From positions 1 to 12,696 of the forward strand of contig JADGFH010000086.1 of the NCBI GenBank assembly GCA_016743925.1: DNA of 12,696 nucleotides, given 5' to 3'. The stretch is from Labilibaculum sp. Its GTDB lineage: Bacteria; Bacteroidota; Bacteroidia; Bacteroidales; Marinifilaceae. A model generated the notes under the pieces. It had not been told where the DNA came from, did not search any database, and saw nothing but the letters and a program-made list of their open reading frames with translations. The position numbers and the translations under genes are program-made. Positions 5,843-12,696 of this stretch are shown here, piece after piece (the first letter of the stretch is position 1; every line of letters starts with the position of its first letter).

Positions 5843-7753
5843 TTATAGCACTTCTTGTTTTAAGACTAATTTAGCTTTGTCTGCTCGAACAATGGCCTTT
5901 CGGTAGTTTCTAAAATCCTCGTATCTGTCTGCAGGATAATTAAATTTAAAGAATTCCACCTTGCGGATATAGCTTATCCCTTGCTCGTTTTGTATTACTT
6001 CACAGCTATAATTACCAAAATCAGATGCTATTATTTTTTTACCAGGAAGATTTTCAATTTTGAATCCTTCGGGTAGGCTAAAATGAATACTATCTATATC
6101 GCAATATTCTCTTCTTCCAAGGATAGAAGTTCTTCTTTCTTTTACTTTTTTAGGAATGTAACTTGAACGATTCAATAGATTCAATGGAATAAATAATCGA
6201 TCACCCGATTTTGAGGCATAGTTTCTAATATCTAAAGTCAAATCTAATTCAGATTCTGGAATTCTAGTTTTTATGCAGGCTATTTTTACCTCTTTAATTT
6301 TAAAATCTGGTAAATCAATATTTTTGTAAAGTTTCTTTTTTTGCTCCTCCAAGCTAATATCATATAAGAATTCTATGTTTTCGTATTGAATACCATGATA
6401 TTTGGTTTGTACCTTTGCTTTGGCATTTCCGTCTGGTAGAATTGTAACATTAGCAGTTCGATCTTGAGCGTTATCCGACATTTTATAGCGAGGTGTATGA
6501 ACTAATTTTCCACCATTTTCAGTCATGCATAGCACTTCTCTGTCATCTGTGAACGAACCTAGAAATCCACAAGCTTGTGTTTTGCTAGTACACTCTAACC
6601 AGATGCTATCCTTTTTTAAGGGAACCATTAAGATTGCATGGTTAGAGAAATTATGGACAAAGCTTGTGTCAGTTGGATTTGCATTACTACCTGCATTAAC
6701 GATTGTATAATAAGAAGGGATGTCAACAACTTTAAGAAGTGCTTTCATGTAATTAGAGAGAGCTTTACAATCCCCATACGATTTGTCTTCAACATCTTGA
6801 GCTGGAAAAGCTTGCCAGCCTCCAATGCCTACTTGAATGCTAATGTACCGGGTTTTATTTTGTAGATATTCATAAATCGTTTTAACCTTTTCAAAAATGG
6901 TCTTACAATCCTTAACCAGATTTTTAATTTTTTCCTGACTTTCAAGATCCAATTCATCTCTGCCATTATTTAAGGTGTATCTCCAATTCCCAAATTCGGA
7001 CCAAGATGACATTTGTCCATCAATCTTATCCATTTGAAAATCGTTAGGAGCACAAATTACTTTTGGTACTGTTTGATAAAAGGAAGGAGAATGAGGTTCT
7101 TTTTTGATAGCAGAAAGCTGATTTAATTCCCACGAATAGCTAGCGCCGTCATTTTGCTTGTTTATTATAGGTTCAATTTCCAAATTATAAGTTTTGTATC
7201 GAAAGTTATCTTCCTTGCTTGTAACATAAAATCGAGATTTTTCCACTGCACAGCGATATCCAGGGTAAGGATACCAACCCCTAAGATTAATATAGCTGTT
7301 ATAAATTTGTGTATAAGAGTAAACGATAGTGTAGGGGTAATTTTTCTGAATTGGCTTGTAGTATCTAATTCTTCCATCAGTAAAAAGAGAGTTACCCGAT
7401 GCACTGTAATCTTTTATTTCGTTTGGTTTAACTCGATCAATAAGCGAACCTTCTGAATCATAAATTGCAATTACTATTTCGCTAAGTGGCCTTGTTTTGT
7501 CATAGTATAACTCTATTTCTCCATAATGATTACCACTTTCGTTGAGTATGGTAATTGCTGTTTTGTATTTAAAAATAACTTTTTTTGTTGAAATCAATTC
7601 CAGATGATTTGATTCTATTCGCACAATAGCATCAGCATCAGTCCTAAGCGATTCGGATATTTTAGAAACTGGGAATTGTGGTTTTTTTTTAGCAAAACTG
7701 TTTGCAGGAGCAAGTAAATAAATGATTAAAATAAGAATATAACGAGTGTTCAT
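5843..7753 (-). CDS. Secreted DUF3857 and transglutaminase-like domain protein
   Basis: The protein is 636 aa from the ATG at 7753-7751, chosen because it starts a signal peptide directly (MNTRYILILIIYLLAPANSFA); a start 12 codons upstream would precede it with polar residues. After export, residues about 40-220 form a DUF3857 domain (ESNHLELIST, RIRYYKPI, RGWYPYPG). Residues about 295-390 form a transglutaminase-like core with nucleophile C329 (YGDCKALS) and H372 (FSNHAILMV). The usual triad Asp position holds Glu387 (WLECTS), which I recall as common in Bacteroidota relatives. The C-terminal 240 residues are beta-rich. These proteins are periplasmic or surface-exposed; the substrate is unknown and peptidase or crosslinking activity is unproven. 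The gene is convergent with manC and shares its terminator. The next gene upstream (HD protein) is 324 nt away, so this looks like a separate transcript. Confidence 0.9.
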   Translation of the reverse strand: MNTRYILILIIYLLAPANSFAKKKPQFPVSKISESLRTDADAIVRIESNHLELISTKKVIFKYKTAITILNESGNHYGEIELYYDKTRPLSEIVIAIYDSEGSLIDRVKPNEIKDYSASGNSLFTDGRIRYYKPIQKNYPYTIVYSYTQIYNSYINLRGWYPYPGYRCAVEKSRFYVTSKEDNFRYKTYNLEIEPIINKQNDGASYSWELNQLSAIKKEPHSPSFYQTVPKVICAPNDFQMDKIDGQMSSWSEFGNWRYTLNNGRDELDLESQEKIKNLVKDCKTIFEKVKTIYEYLQNKTRYISIQVGIGGWQAFPAQDVEDKSYGDCKALSNYMKALLKVVDIPSYYTIVNAGSNANPTDTSFVHNFSNHAILMVPLKKDSIWLECTSKTQACGFLGSFTDDREVLCMTENGGKLVHTPRYKMSDNAQDRTANVTILPDGNAKAKVQTKYHGIQYENIEFLYDISLEEQKKKLYKNIDLPDFKIKEVKIACIKTRIPESELDLTLDIRNYASKSGDRLFIPLNLLNRSSYIPKKVKERRTSILGRREYCDIDSIHFSLPEGFKIENLPGKKIIASDFGNYSCEVIQNEQGISYIRKVEFFKFNYPADRYEDFRNYRKAIVRADKAKLVLKQEVL

Positions 7754-8077
7754 ACGGTCTGATTTTGGAATGGCAATGGATGTAGTCAAAAAAAAGAGCT
7801 ATCAGCAGTTAATCAACGAGTTCAACCGTTAAATATTTATTAAAAGAAAATCAACATTCTCTTAAGTACATTTACTTTTATCTACAACAGGATTCGTAAC
7901 TCAAAAAATAAAGATTAAGGATCTTAGTTGGGTATTTCATATTCGAGATCTTAGTTTACAATCTTATGAATATAGTAAAACAAGAAAAAGGAATGAATCT
8001 ATATTAACTTAATAGTGTTATTCGGTTTTTAGTTGTGGGGAATAAAATAAACGTTATACTATTTTTTATAAAATAAC
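7754..8077. other. AT-rich intergenic region with a short direct repeat
   Basis: This 324-bp spacer lies between two same-strand genes. It should contain the promoter of the DUF3857/transglutaminase gene and the 3' end of the HD transcript. The near-consensus element TATTTTTTG on minus (about 7902-7910) has one extra base between TA and TTTG. A weak AT-rich hairpin (GTTAT/ATAAC, about 8053-8075) might end the HD transcript. GATCTTAGTT occurs twice, at 7920-7929 and 7947-7956. No gene was seen. Confidence 0.45.
7920..7956. repeat. 10-bp direct repeat, 27-bp period
   Basis: GATCTTAGTT occurs at 7920-7929 and 7947-7956. It is upstream of the DUF3857/transglutaminase gene (start 7753) by about 170 bp. 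It could be a paired regulator site, but ten bases in AT-rich DNA is modest evidence. Confidence 0.35.
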
Positions 8078-8677
8078 TTAGGAATCACAATGATCACAAA
8101 TGAACTTATTGAGATTTGATTCTTTTAATTTACTGAAGAGCTTTTTTCCATATTTAGAGAAATAGCATTGTTTTTTTAAGAATTCAACATTCTTATCGCA
8201 CCAGAATTGTATAGGAATATTGCAATTGGTAACCGATTCAATTTCTTGTTTTAACTTAAGGCTTCTTTCTTCATAGTCATTTAATGTAAGATGAAACATG
8301 TCTGCATCACAAAGAATTTTTTGTATTTTATTTTGTGGCCTGGGAGGATAATGTGTACAAATAATACATGCTATTACTTCTCGAATTCTTTCCGGTGGAT
8401 AATTAATCTTCTTCAGAAATTCTTTAGCGAGATCTGCACCAGCTATTTCATGACCAACGTAAGTGACACTGTGTCCTGCATCATGAAACCAAGCCGATAT
8501 AATTAGTATTTCCTTTTCTATAGAACTTAGATTGCTATGAAGAGCTAATAGTTTACTTGCTTCCACAACCTCTTCTGTATGAGTAAGATTATGGTAACAC
8601 AAGTTGCTTGGAAGTTTACAAAGTAATTCTGTAACAAACTGCTTTACAAGTAGTATGTATTTGTTATTATCGTTCAC
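8078..8677 (-). CDS. Stand-alone HD-domain phosphohydrolase
   Basis: A 199-aa predicted cytoplasmic metal-dependent phosphohydrolase of the HD superfamily. The metal ligands are readable: H33 (YHNLTHTEEVVEA), H65-D66 (AWFHDAGHS), H76 (GHE), H109 (CTHYPP) and the CDADMFHL segment with D124/D126. The sequence resembles the HD half of Bacteroidota proteins that carry a C-terminal membrane domain of the Pycsar-effector (DUF5706) type, from memory. Here the protein ends at residue 199 with no membrane segment, finishing in FICDHCDS with a CxxC pair. The start is GTG (8677-8675); an in-frame TAG at 8684-8686 leaves no upstream ATG, and there is no early internal Met. Substrate unknown; nucleotide or cyclic-nucleotide hydrolysis is possible. 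It is flanked by spacers on both sides and appears monocistronic. Confidence 0.88.
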   Translation of the reverse strand: MNDNNKYILLVKQFVTELLCKLPSNLCYHNLTHTEEVVEASKLLALHSNLSSIEKEILIISAWFHDAGHSVTYVGHEIAGADLAKEFLKKINYPPERIREVIACIICTHYPPRPQNKIQKILCDADMFHLTLNDYEERSLKLKQEIESVTNCNIPIQFWCDKNVEFLKKQCYFSKYGKKLFSKLKESNLNKFICDHCDS

Positions 8678-8787
8678 GCTTATCTATTTTACAAAGCGAA
8701 ATAAGCAAAGAATGTATTAAACAACAATTGATTTTCTATAAAAGATGTTATTCTTTGTTAATGCTACTGAATGGCTTATCTAATTTT

Positions 8788-8825
8788 AAAAATACCGTTC
8801 TTTAATAATTAGGAACGGTATTTTT
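8788..8825 (-). terminator. Rho-independent terminator of the DsrE-DUF2461 unit
   Basis: AAAAATACCGTTC (8788-8800) pairs with GAACGGTATTTTT (8813-8825) over a 12-nt loop. It begins 10 nt after the DUF2461 stop codon on minus, and the arm ends in a T-run. Because the arms carry A- and T-runs it could act in both directions, but no plus-strand gene points at it. Confidence 0.85.
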
Positions 8826-8835
8826 ATTTTCAAAT

Positions 8836-9498
8836 TTAAACGTCTGATATTAGCTCATTTAGAAATTGGTTTAACGGATATAGTGCTTTAAATGTATTCT
8901 CTATTTCAATTAAATATTTGTCGGAATTAATAATATCATCGCTAATCATTTTTCCAACAGCATAGTTTTTATAATTTAATAAATCAATGTATTCAAAATC
9001 TTTTGGATACCCTCTAGGTGCTGTTTTTAATTTATCTCCATATAATTCTGGAAAGTGCTTACTAAACTCTTTATTTGTAATAATATTTTTAAAGTCTAAA
9101 GGGTTGTGAAAGATTTCTTCTCTTATAGTTTTTAGGACATTAGGTGCAGGCATATAGCATCCTCCTCCTAAGAAGCAAGCTTCTGGTTCTATATGGATAT
9201 AGTAACCACCAAATCTACTTTTTCGTCCACCTGCAGATAAAAAGGCACCAAAATTGGTTTTGTAAGGAGTTTTGTTTTCTGAAAATCTTGTGTCTCTAAA
9301 AATTCGAAAAATGCAATCCTTTGCTTGTAAACCTGACAATCTAGGATCAATTGTTTTTATTTGTTCGATAGAGAGTTGAATAAAAAACTCAAAATCTTTT
9401 TTTGCTTGATTGTATTTTTCTTTATTGGCATGAAACCAATCACGATTGTTGTTTTCGCGCAGTTCTAATAGGAATTCGTATATTGAATTGTTAAGCAT
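8836..9498 (-). CDS. DUF2461 domain protein
   Basis: A 220-aa cytoplasmic protein matching the DUF2461 family (PF09365/TIGR02453) over its whole length. The N-terminal signature NNRDWFHANKEKY is at about residues 16-28. FRIFRDTRFSENKTPYKTN is at about 64-82, where the conserved basic and polar residues cluster, and GGYYIHIEP follows at about 97. No biochemical function is established for the family. It starts 9 nt after the stop of the exported DsrE-like gene, so the two are very probably co-transcribed, and a terminator follows 10 nt past the stop. No Shine-Dalgarno sequence is visible; the upstream sequence is AT-only around TATTATAAA. Length is normal for the family. Confidence 0.92.
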   Translation of the reverse strand: MLNNSIYEFLLELRENNNRDWFHANKEKYNQAKKDFEFFIQLSIEQIKTIDPRLSGLQAKDCIFRIFRDTRFSENKTPYKTNFGAFLSAGGRKSRFGGYYIHIEPEACFLGGGCYMPAPNVLKTIREEIFHNPLDFKNIITNKEFSKHFPELYGDKLKTAPRGYPKDFEYIDLLNYKNYAVGKMISDDIINSDKYLIEIENTFKALYPLNQFLNELISDV

Positions 9499-9507
9499 TT
9501 TATAATA

Positions 9508-9957
9508 TTAAAAGGTTATTACTTTATAATCTTTTTGAAGATAATTCGTTATAGGTTTCCCCATGTATTTAACTTCAATATCAAGTTTTTCTAATTTCGA
9601 ACTAACTCCATAGGAATCTGCACAAGCCTTACATGCAAAAATATTTACTCCAGCAATTTGCATCTTTTTCACGTATTCTTGCAATTCCTTGTCTTCACTT
9701 AATAATTTAGCGGATGGTCCCCAAACAACTAGGTTTATTTCGTTCCACCAATTCATTTTCGAAGCGTAGTTTGTATACATAAAGACCATTTTTAGTGCTA
9801 CATCTCGATCACCACTTGTCCAAATAACTGCTAGATTTTGCTTTATGTTTTCTTGTTTGGAATTTTCCTGTTTATCTACAGTTTGACTTTGAGCCATTGG
9901 TAAACAAAATAGGAATCCTATCAAAAAAAGGAAAATAAGTTTTGTGATTTTTCTCAT
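9508..9957 (-). CDS. Exported DsrE-family protein with CxxC motif
   Basis: The protein is 149 aa from the ATG at 9957-9955. That start places a signal peptide at the N-terminus (KLIFLFLIGFLFCLPMAQS, then Q); the alternative start at 10002 adds 15 residues in front of it. After a Lys/Gln/Asn-rich linker (about 26-41, with KQEN repeated) comes a DsrE/DsrF-like domain: LAVIWTSGD (about 42-50), VVWGPSAKLL (about 77-86), then ACKACADSYG with C109 and C112. Cytoplasmic DsrE relatives carry sulfur as persulfide on a conserved Cys; the Cys here falls in the corresponding loop. Export makes cytoplasmic sulfur relay unlikely, so an envelope thiol/sulfur or redox role is inferred. It is the first gene of a two-gene unit with DUF2461 (9-nt gap), and is divergent from the unknown/YaiO pair. 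Confidence 0.87.
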   Translation of the reverse strand: MRKITKLIFLFLIGFLFCLPMAQSQTVDKQENSKQENIKQNLAVIWTSGDRDVALKMVFMYTNYASKMNWWNEINLVVWGPSAKLLSEDKELQEYVKKMQIAGVNIFACKACADSYGVSSKLEKLDIEVKYMGKPITNYLQKDYKVITF

Positions 9958-10162
9958 GGCGTAAATTGTTTGATTAATTAATGAAATTCGTTGTTTAAAC
10001 ATATATTTTATATGATTTAAGGAGAAAACAATAAGCTTGTGACGTATAAAATTGAGTCTTACATCTATAATAAGAAAATACTTATCAAAAAAAACAAACC
10101 TTAGCTTGTTTAAAACCGTTATAAAGATGAGTTTTATAGTAATATTATAAAGAAAAGAGCAG
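9958..10162. promoter_or_regulatory. Divergent promoter region
   Basis: This 205-bp AT-rich spacer separates the DsrE-DUF2461 unit (minus) from the unknown-YaiO pair (plus) and must contain both promoters. On minus, AAGGTTTG (about 10097-10104) matches TAnnTTTG except at the first base, a weak candidate for the DsrE promoter. No clear plus-strand match was found. Confidence 0.35.
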
Positions 10163-11335
10163 ATGTGGAAATTACTACGAGTAATTATTTTTTTGTTTTT
10201 ACTGATTCCTGTAATCTCATGGATTAGCTGGAAGCTTATGGATCAAAAGCAAATTAACCTATTGGTGTTAGATAAAACGACCCCTAATGGGAATTATTCT
10301 GAACATCTTTCTTTTTTTTGGGTGGCCAATCAAAAGCGTTGGGTAAAGCCAGATGGGAACGAATATAATTTTGCTGAAGATTTTTACGGTTTTCATCCAA
10401 GAGATGATGGTAATTATGTGATAAAAGATCTAACGGTGCTAGGAAAGAGTGGATTGGAGGGTGTTGCAGATTCTTTAGATGTGGCTTTTTTTGCTGATAC
10501 TTATGGAATTTACAATTCTAATTGGAAAGAGCATCCGGATTTTGGAAAAGATACCATTTCCTTATTTTATGGAGGCTTAAAAGAGGTTGAGTTTAATTTG
10601 CTTCGTGAGATGAAAAGGAAAGGAAAAACGATAATTGCAGAGTTTAACCTTTTTGCATCTCCAACAAAACCTGTTATCAGGAGACAGACAGAGGAATTAT
10701 TAGGAGTGAGATGGAAAGGTTGGGTAGGTAAGTATTATCAAACTCTGGACACAATTCTGGATTCCGAAATTCCGAAATGGATTCCAAATCTTTATCGAAA
10801 AAATTATAAGAAGGAATATAAATTTAATAAAGCAGGAATTGTATTGGTTGATGATAAAGAAAGGATTATCATTTTAGATGCGAAGCTACATTTAAAACAA
10901 CGTTTTCCTGTTTTGGAGAGTGAATTAAGTACACATTTACAATACGATGTTCCTGAAAAAATTTATTATCCGTTTTGGTTTGATATTACAACTACAGATA
11001 AAAGAAATCATGTGTTAGCATGGTTTAAGTTGGATGTCACAAATGCAGGGCAAAAATTGTTGGATAAATATAAATTACCAAATAGGTTTCCTGCTATAAT
11101 AGAACATGATGACAAATATAGATTTTTATATTTTGCTTGCGATTTCTCGGATAATGAGATGGGAATTTACTCTTCTTATTTTAGAGGAGTAAATAAATTA
11201 AGTGGTGCATTTTATAGTGCGAATCAAGTAAAAGATAGAAAAATGTTCTTTTGGAAGTATTATAGACCATTCATGGGGAATGTTATGGATAGTATTGTAG
11301 CGCGTAAGGCCAGAAAAATTCGATATGTGGATTAA
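10163..11335 (+). CDS. Membrane-anchored protein of unknown function
   Basis: A 390-aa protein with one N-terminal hydrophobic segment (about residues 4-24, no clear cleavage site), then a large domain probably in the periplasm. I do not recognise a named family. Visible motifs are LLVLDKTTPN (about 34) followed by a YSEHLSFFW segment, DFYGFHP (about 73), DVAFFADTYGIY (about 106-117), GKTIIAEFNLFASPT (about 154-168), LGVRWKGWVGKYY (about 180-192) and YFACDFSDN (about 325). The alternation of buried beta-strands with the ADTYG turn and a KGKTIIAEF strand suggests an alpha/beta fold, perhaps glutamine-amidotransferase-like without an evident catalytic Cys; this is inference. It is 96 nt upstream of the YaiO-type gene on the same strand and probably co-transcribed with it. 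A role in exopolysaccharide export or synthesis is inferred from that neighbour only. Confidence 0.85.
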   Translation: MWKLLRVIIFLFLLIPVISWISWKLMDQKQINLLVLDKTTPNGNYSEHLSFFWVANQKRWVKPDGNEYNFAEDFYGFHPRDDGNYVIKDLTVLGKSGLEGVADSLDVAFFADTYGIYNSNWKEHPDFGKDTISLFYGGLKEVEFNLLREMKRKGKTIIAEFNLFASPTKPVIRRQTEELLGVRWKGWVGKYYQTLDTILDSEIPKWIPNLYRKNYKKEYKFNKAGIVLVDDKERIIILDAKLHLKQRFPVLESELSTHLQYDVPEKIYYPFWFDITTTDKRNHVLAWFKLDVTNAGQKLLDKYKLPNRFPAIIEHDDKYRFLYFACDFSDNEMGIYSSYFRGVNKLSGAFYSANQVKDRKMFFWKYYRPFMGNVMDSIVARKARKIRYVD

Positions 11336-11431
11336 GTTATGTATTTCAATATGAATTTGTAGATGACAATTTTCGGTCTGTTATTAAGATTGATTATAAA
11401 ATAGTTTAGTATATATAAATATTTGAAGCGT

Positions 11432-12696
11432 ATGATAAAGATTTTATCTCTGTGTATTGTTTTATTATTTGCGGTTTGTTCGGTTGATTCTGCAGAGGCA
11501 CAAAATAATATTGGAAAAATAGCTAGTATAACTGGTGAATTTCAACGAGCAAAAGAATTGGCTTTTTCTGGTAAAAAAGAGGAGGCGAGAGGTATTTGTT
11601 ATGCTATACTAGAAGAGAATCCTAAATATTATGATGCTCGGATATTGATTGGTAGAACATTTGCATGGGAAAAGAATTTTGATTCCGCTAGGCTAGAGGT
11701 GGATAAGGTACTAAAAATGGATGTCGATAATAAGGATGCCGTAATGGCAATGATTGATTTAGAATCTTGGGCTGGAAATTCTTCTAAAGCAATTTTTTAT
11801 TGTGAATACGGTCAATCTTTTTTTCCGAATGAGGAACAGTTTTTAATCAAGAAGACCAAATTATATCAAAATACAGGTGATGACCGGAAATCGATGCAGA
11901 CATTAGATGAATTATTAGAGTTGAATCCTGGAAGTGAAGAAGGGCTTGCATTATTAAAAAAATATCAATCTTCTAAAATGATTTATAAGGCGATATATAA
12001 ACACGACTTTGAGTATTTTGATGAGCCCTATAAGAGAAGGTGGCATTTAAGTTCATTTCAACTTGCTAGAAGAAACTCATGGGGGAGTTTGATCGCTAAA
12101 ATAAATATAGGTGATTTAATTTCAGACGGGGAAAGTTTCTGGTCTAATGAAATTTCTAAACAATTTGAAATTGATGCTTACCCAAAGATTTCAAAAAAGA
12201 GTTATGCTTATTTAAGTTATGGATTTTCACCAGACAATCTATTTCCAAGACATAGAGCCGGTGCCGAACTGTATCGTAAATTACCGAAGTCTTTTGAAAT
12301 TTCTGCTGGACTTCGTTTTTTACAGTTCGATTCTGATAACAAGGATATTTACATTTACACTGCTTCTCTGGGAAAATATTACCGTAATTATTGGTTTAAT
12401 TTTAGAACTTATCTAACTCCTAAGAATAGTAATGTGTCTCAGTCTTATTGGTTATCGGTAAGACGATATTTACGAAATGCTAAAAATTATATAGGATTTC
12501 AGGTAGGTACAGGTGTTTCTCCAGACGAACCAAAAGGGAATATATCATCTTTTGATACTTATAAATATAAAAGTCAAAAAATTCGTGTTTCGTATCAGGA
12601 TCGCTTGTTTACTGATCGTTTTATTTATTTACTACGACTTGGCTTTGAAAAAGAAGAGTATTTAGTGGATGTGAAGCGTGATGTGCTATCATTATC
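11432..12696 (+). CDS. YaiO-type TPR plus outer-membrane beta-barrel protein (partial)
   Basis: The frame is open from ATG 11432 to the window end (421 codons and two bases; no stop inside the window). The start gives a signal peptide (MIKILSLCIVLLFAVCSVDS, then AEAQ). Residues about 35-185 are helical TPR-like repeats: ARGICYAILEENPKYYDARI, then FDSARLEVDKVLKMD and SMQTLDELLELNPGSEEGL. From about 190 the chain becomes aromatic, alternating strands of an outer-membrane barrel (YAYLSYGFSPDNLFPRHRAG, YWLSVRRYL, YIGFQVGTG). This architecture matches the YaiO family (TIGR04390), implicated in exopolysaccharide secretion together with glycosyltransferases. The family is a little over 400 aa in these bacteria, so only the last few strands should be missing. 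It follows the unknown membrane-anchored protein by 96 nt. Further polysaccharide genes may lie beyond the window. Confidence 0.88.
   Translation, partial: MIKILSLCIVLLFAVCSVDSAEAQNNIGKIASITGEFQRAKELAFSGKKEEARGICYAILEENPKYYDARILIGRTFAWEKNFDSARLEVDKVLKMDVDNKDAVMAMIDLESWAGNSSKAIFYCEYGQSFFPNEEQFLIKKTKLYQNTGDDRKSMQTLDELLELNPGSEEGLALLKKYQSSKMIYKAIYKHDFEYFDEPYKRRWHLSSFQLARRNSWGSLIAKINIGDLISDGESFWSNEISKQFEIDAYPKISKKSYAYLSYGFSPDNLFPRHRAGAELYRKLPKSFEISAGLRFLQFDSDNKDIYIYTASLGKYYRNYWFNFRTYLTPKNSNVSQSYWLSVRRYLRNAKNYIGFQVGTGVSPDEPKGNISSFDTYKYKSQKIRVSYQDRLFTDRFIYLLRLGFEKEEYLVDVKRDVLSL

Noticed and set aside
6593..6595. Glu387 in place of the usual transglutaminase Asp, considered as a broken active site
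   Set aside because: The WLECTS form appears typical of Bacteroidota DUF3857/transglutaminase proteins as I recall, and Cys329 and His372 are intact, so it is not good evidence of inactivation.
7154..7456. 100-codon plus-strand frame inside the DUF3857/transglutaminase gene
   Set aside because: It is a shadow of a well-supported gene on the other strand, with no start context or motif.
8078..8677. Complete Pycsar defence system
   Set aside because: Only an HD domain is present; there is no membrane effector region and no nucleotide cyclase gene within the window.
1..12696. CRISPR array, insertion sequence or prophage
   Set aside because: No regularly spaced repeats, transposase, integrase or phage structural genes were found on either strand.

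Overview
The window looks like chromosomal DNA from a low-G+C member of the Bacteroidota, probably a marine Marinilabiliales/Marinifilaceae-type organism (inference from family content and style). The signs are a Bacteroidota-type Wzi-family barrel, a DUF3857/transglutaminase secreted protein, a YaiO-type barrel, signal peptides ending in A-Q or S-Q, AT-rich spacers, and almost no Shine-Dalgarno sequences. I see no tRNA, rRNA, CRISPR array, transposase or phage gene.

Layout. Bases 1 to about 1080 hold no convincing gene. This stretch is unusually rich in short palindromes and carries a 15-bp direct repeat near each end (19-33 and 987-1001). A 45-codon minus-strand gene with its own terminator follows (1084-1221), then a pyrimidine-rich spacer with an 18-bp imperfect repeat. 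Next comes a divergent pair: a Wzi-family outer-membrane barrel on minus (1527-2915) and, on plus, a receiver protein with a decayed histidine-kinase module (3404-4573), followed 57 nt later by manC (4631-5770). A strong bidirectional terminator (5791-5824) separates manC from a convergent secreted DUF3857/transglutaminase protein (5843-7753, minus). Further minus-strand genes are a stand-alone HD phosphohydrolase (8078-8677, GTG start) and a two-gene unit of an exported DsrE-like protein (9508-9957) and a DUF2461 protein (8836-9498) that ends in a terminator. The right end is a plus-strand pair: a membrane-anchored protein of unknown function (10163-11335) and a YaiO-type TPR plus beta-barrel protein (from 11432, cut by the window edge).

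How the genes may work together (inference). Wzi-like barrels, GDP-mannose synthesis by ManC and YaiO barrels all point to surface polysaccharide. The receiver protein between the divergent wzi-like gene and manC is a reasonable candidate regulator of that process. Its receiver is intact, but the kinase half has Thr in place of the phospho-accepting His and has lost key ATP-site glycines, so it probably works as a phosphorylation-controlled switch or scaffold and not as a kinase. The most interesting items are this pseudokinase, the unannotated 45-aa gene, the repeat-rich left end, and the unknown protein paired with YaiO.
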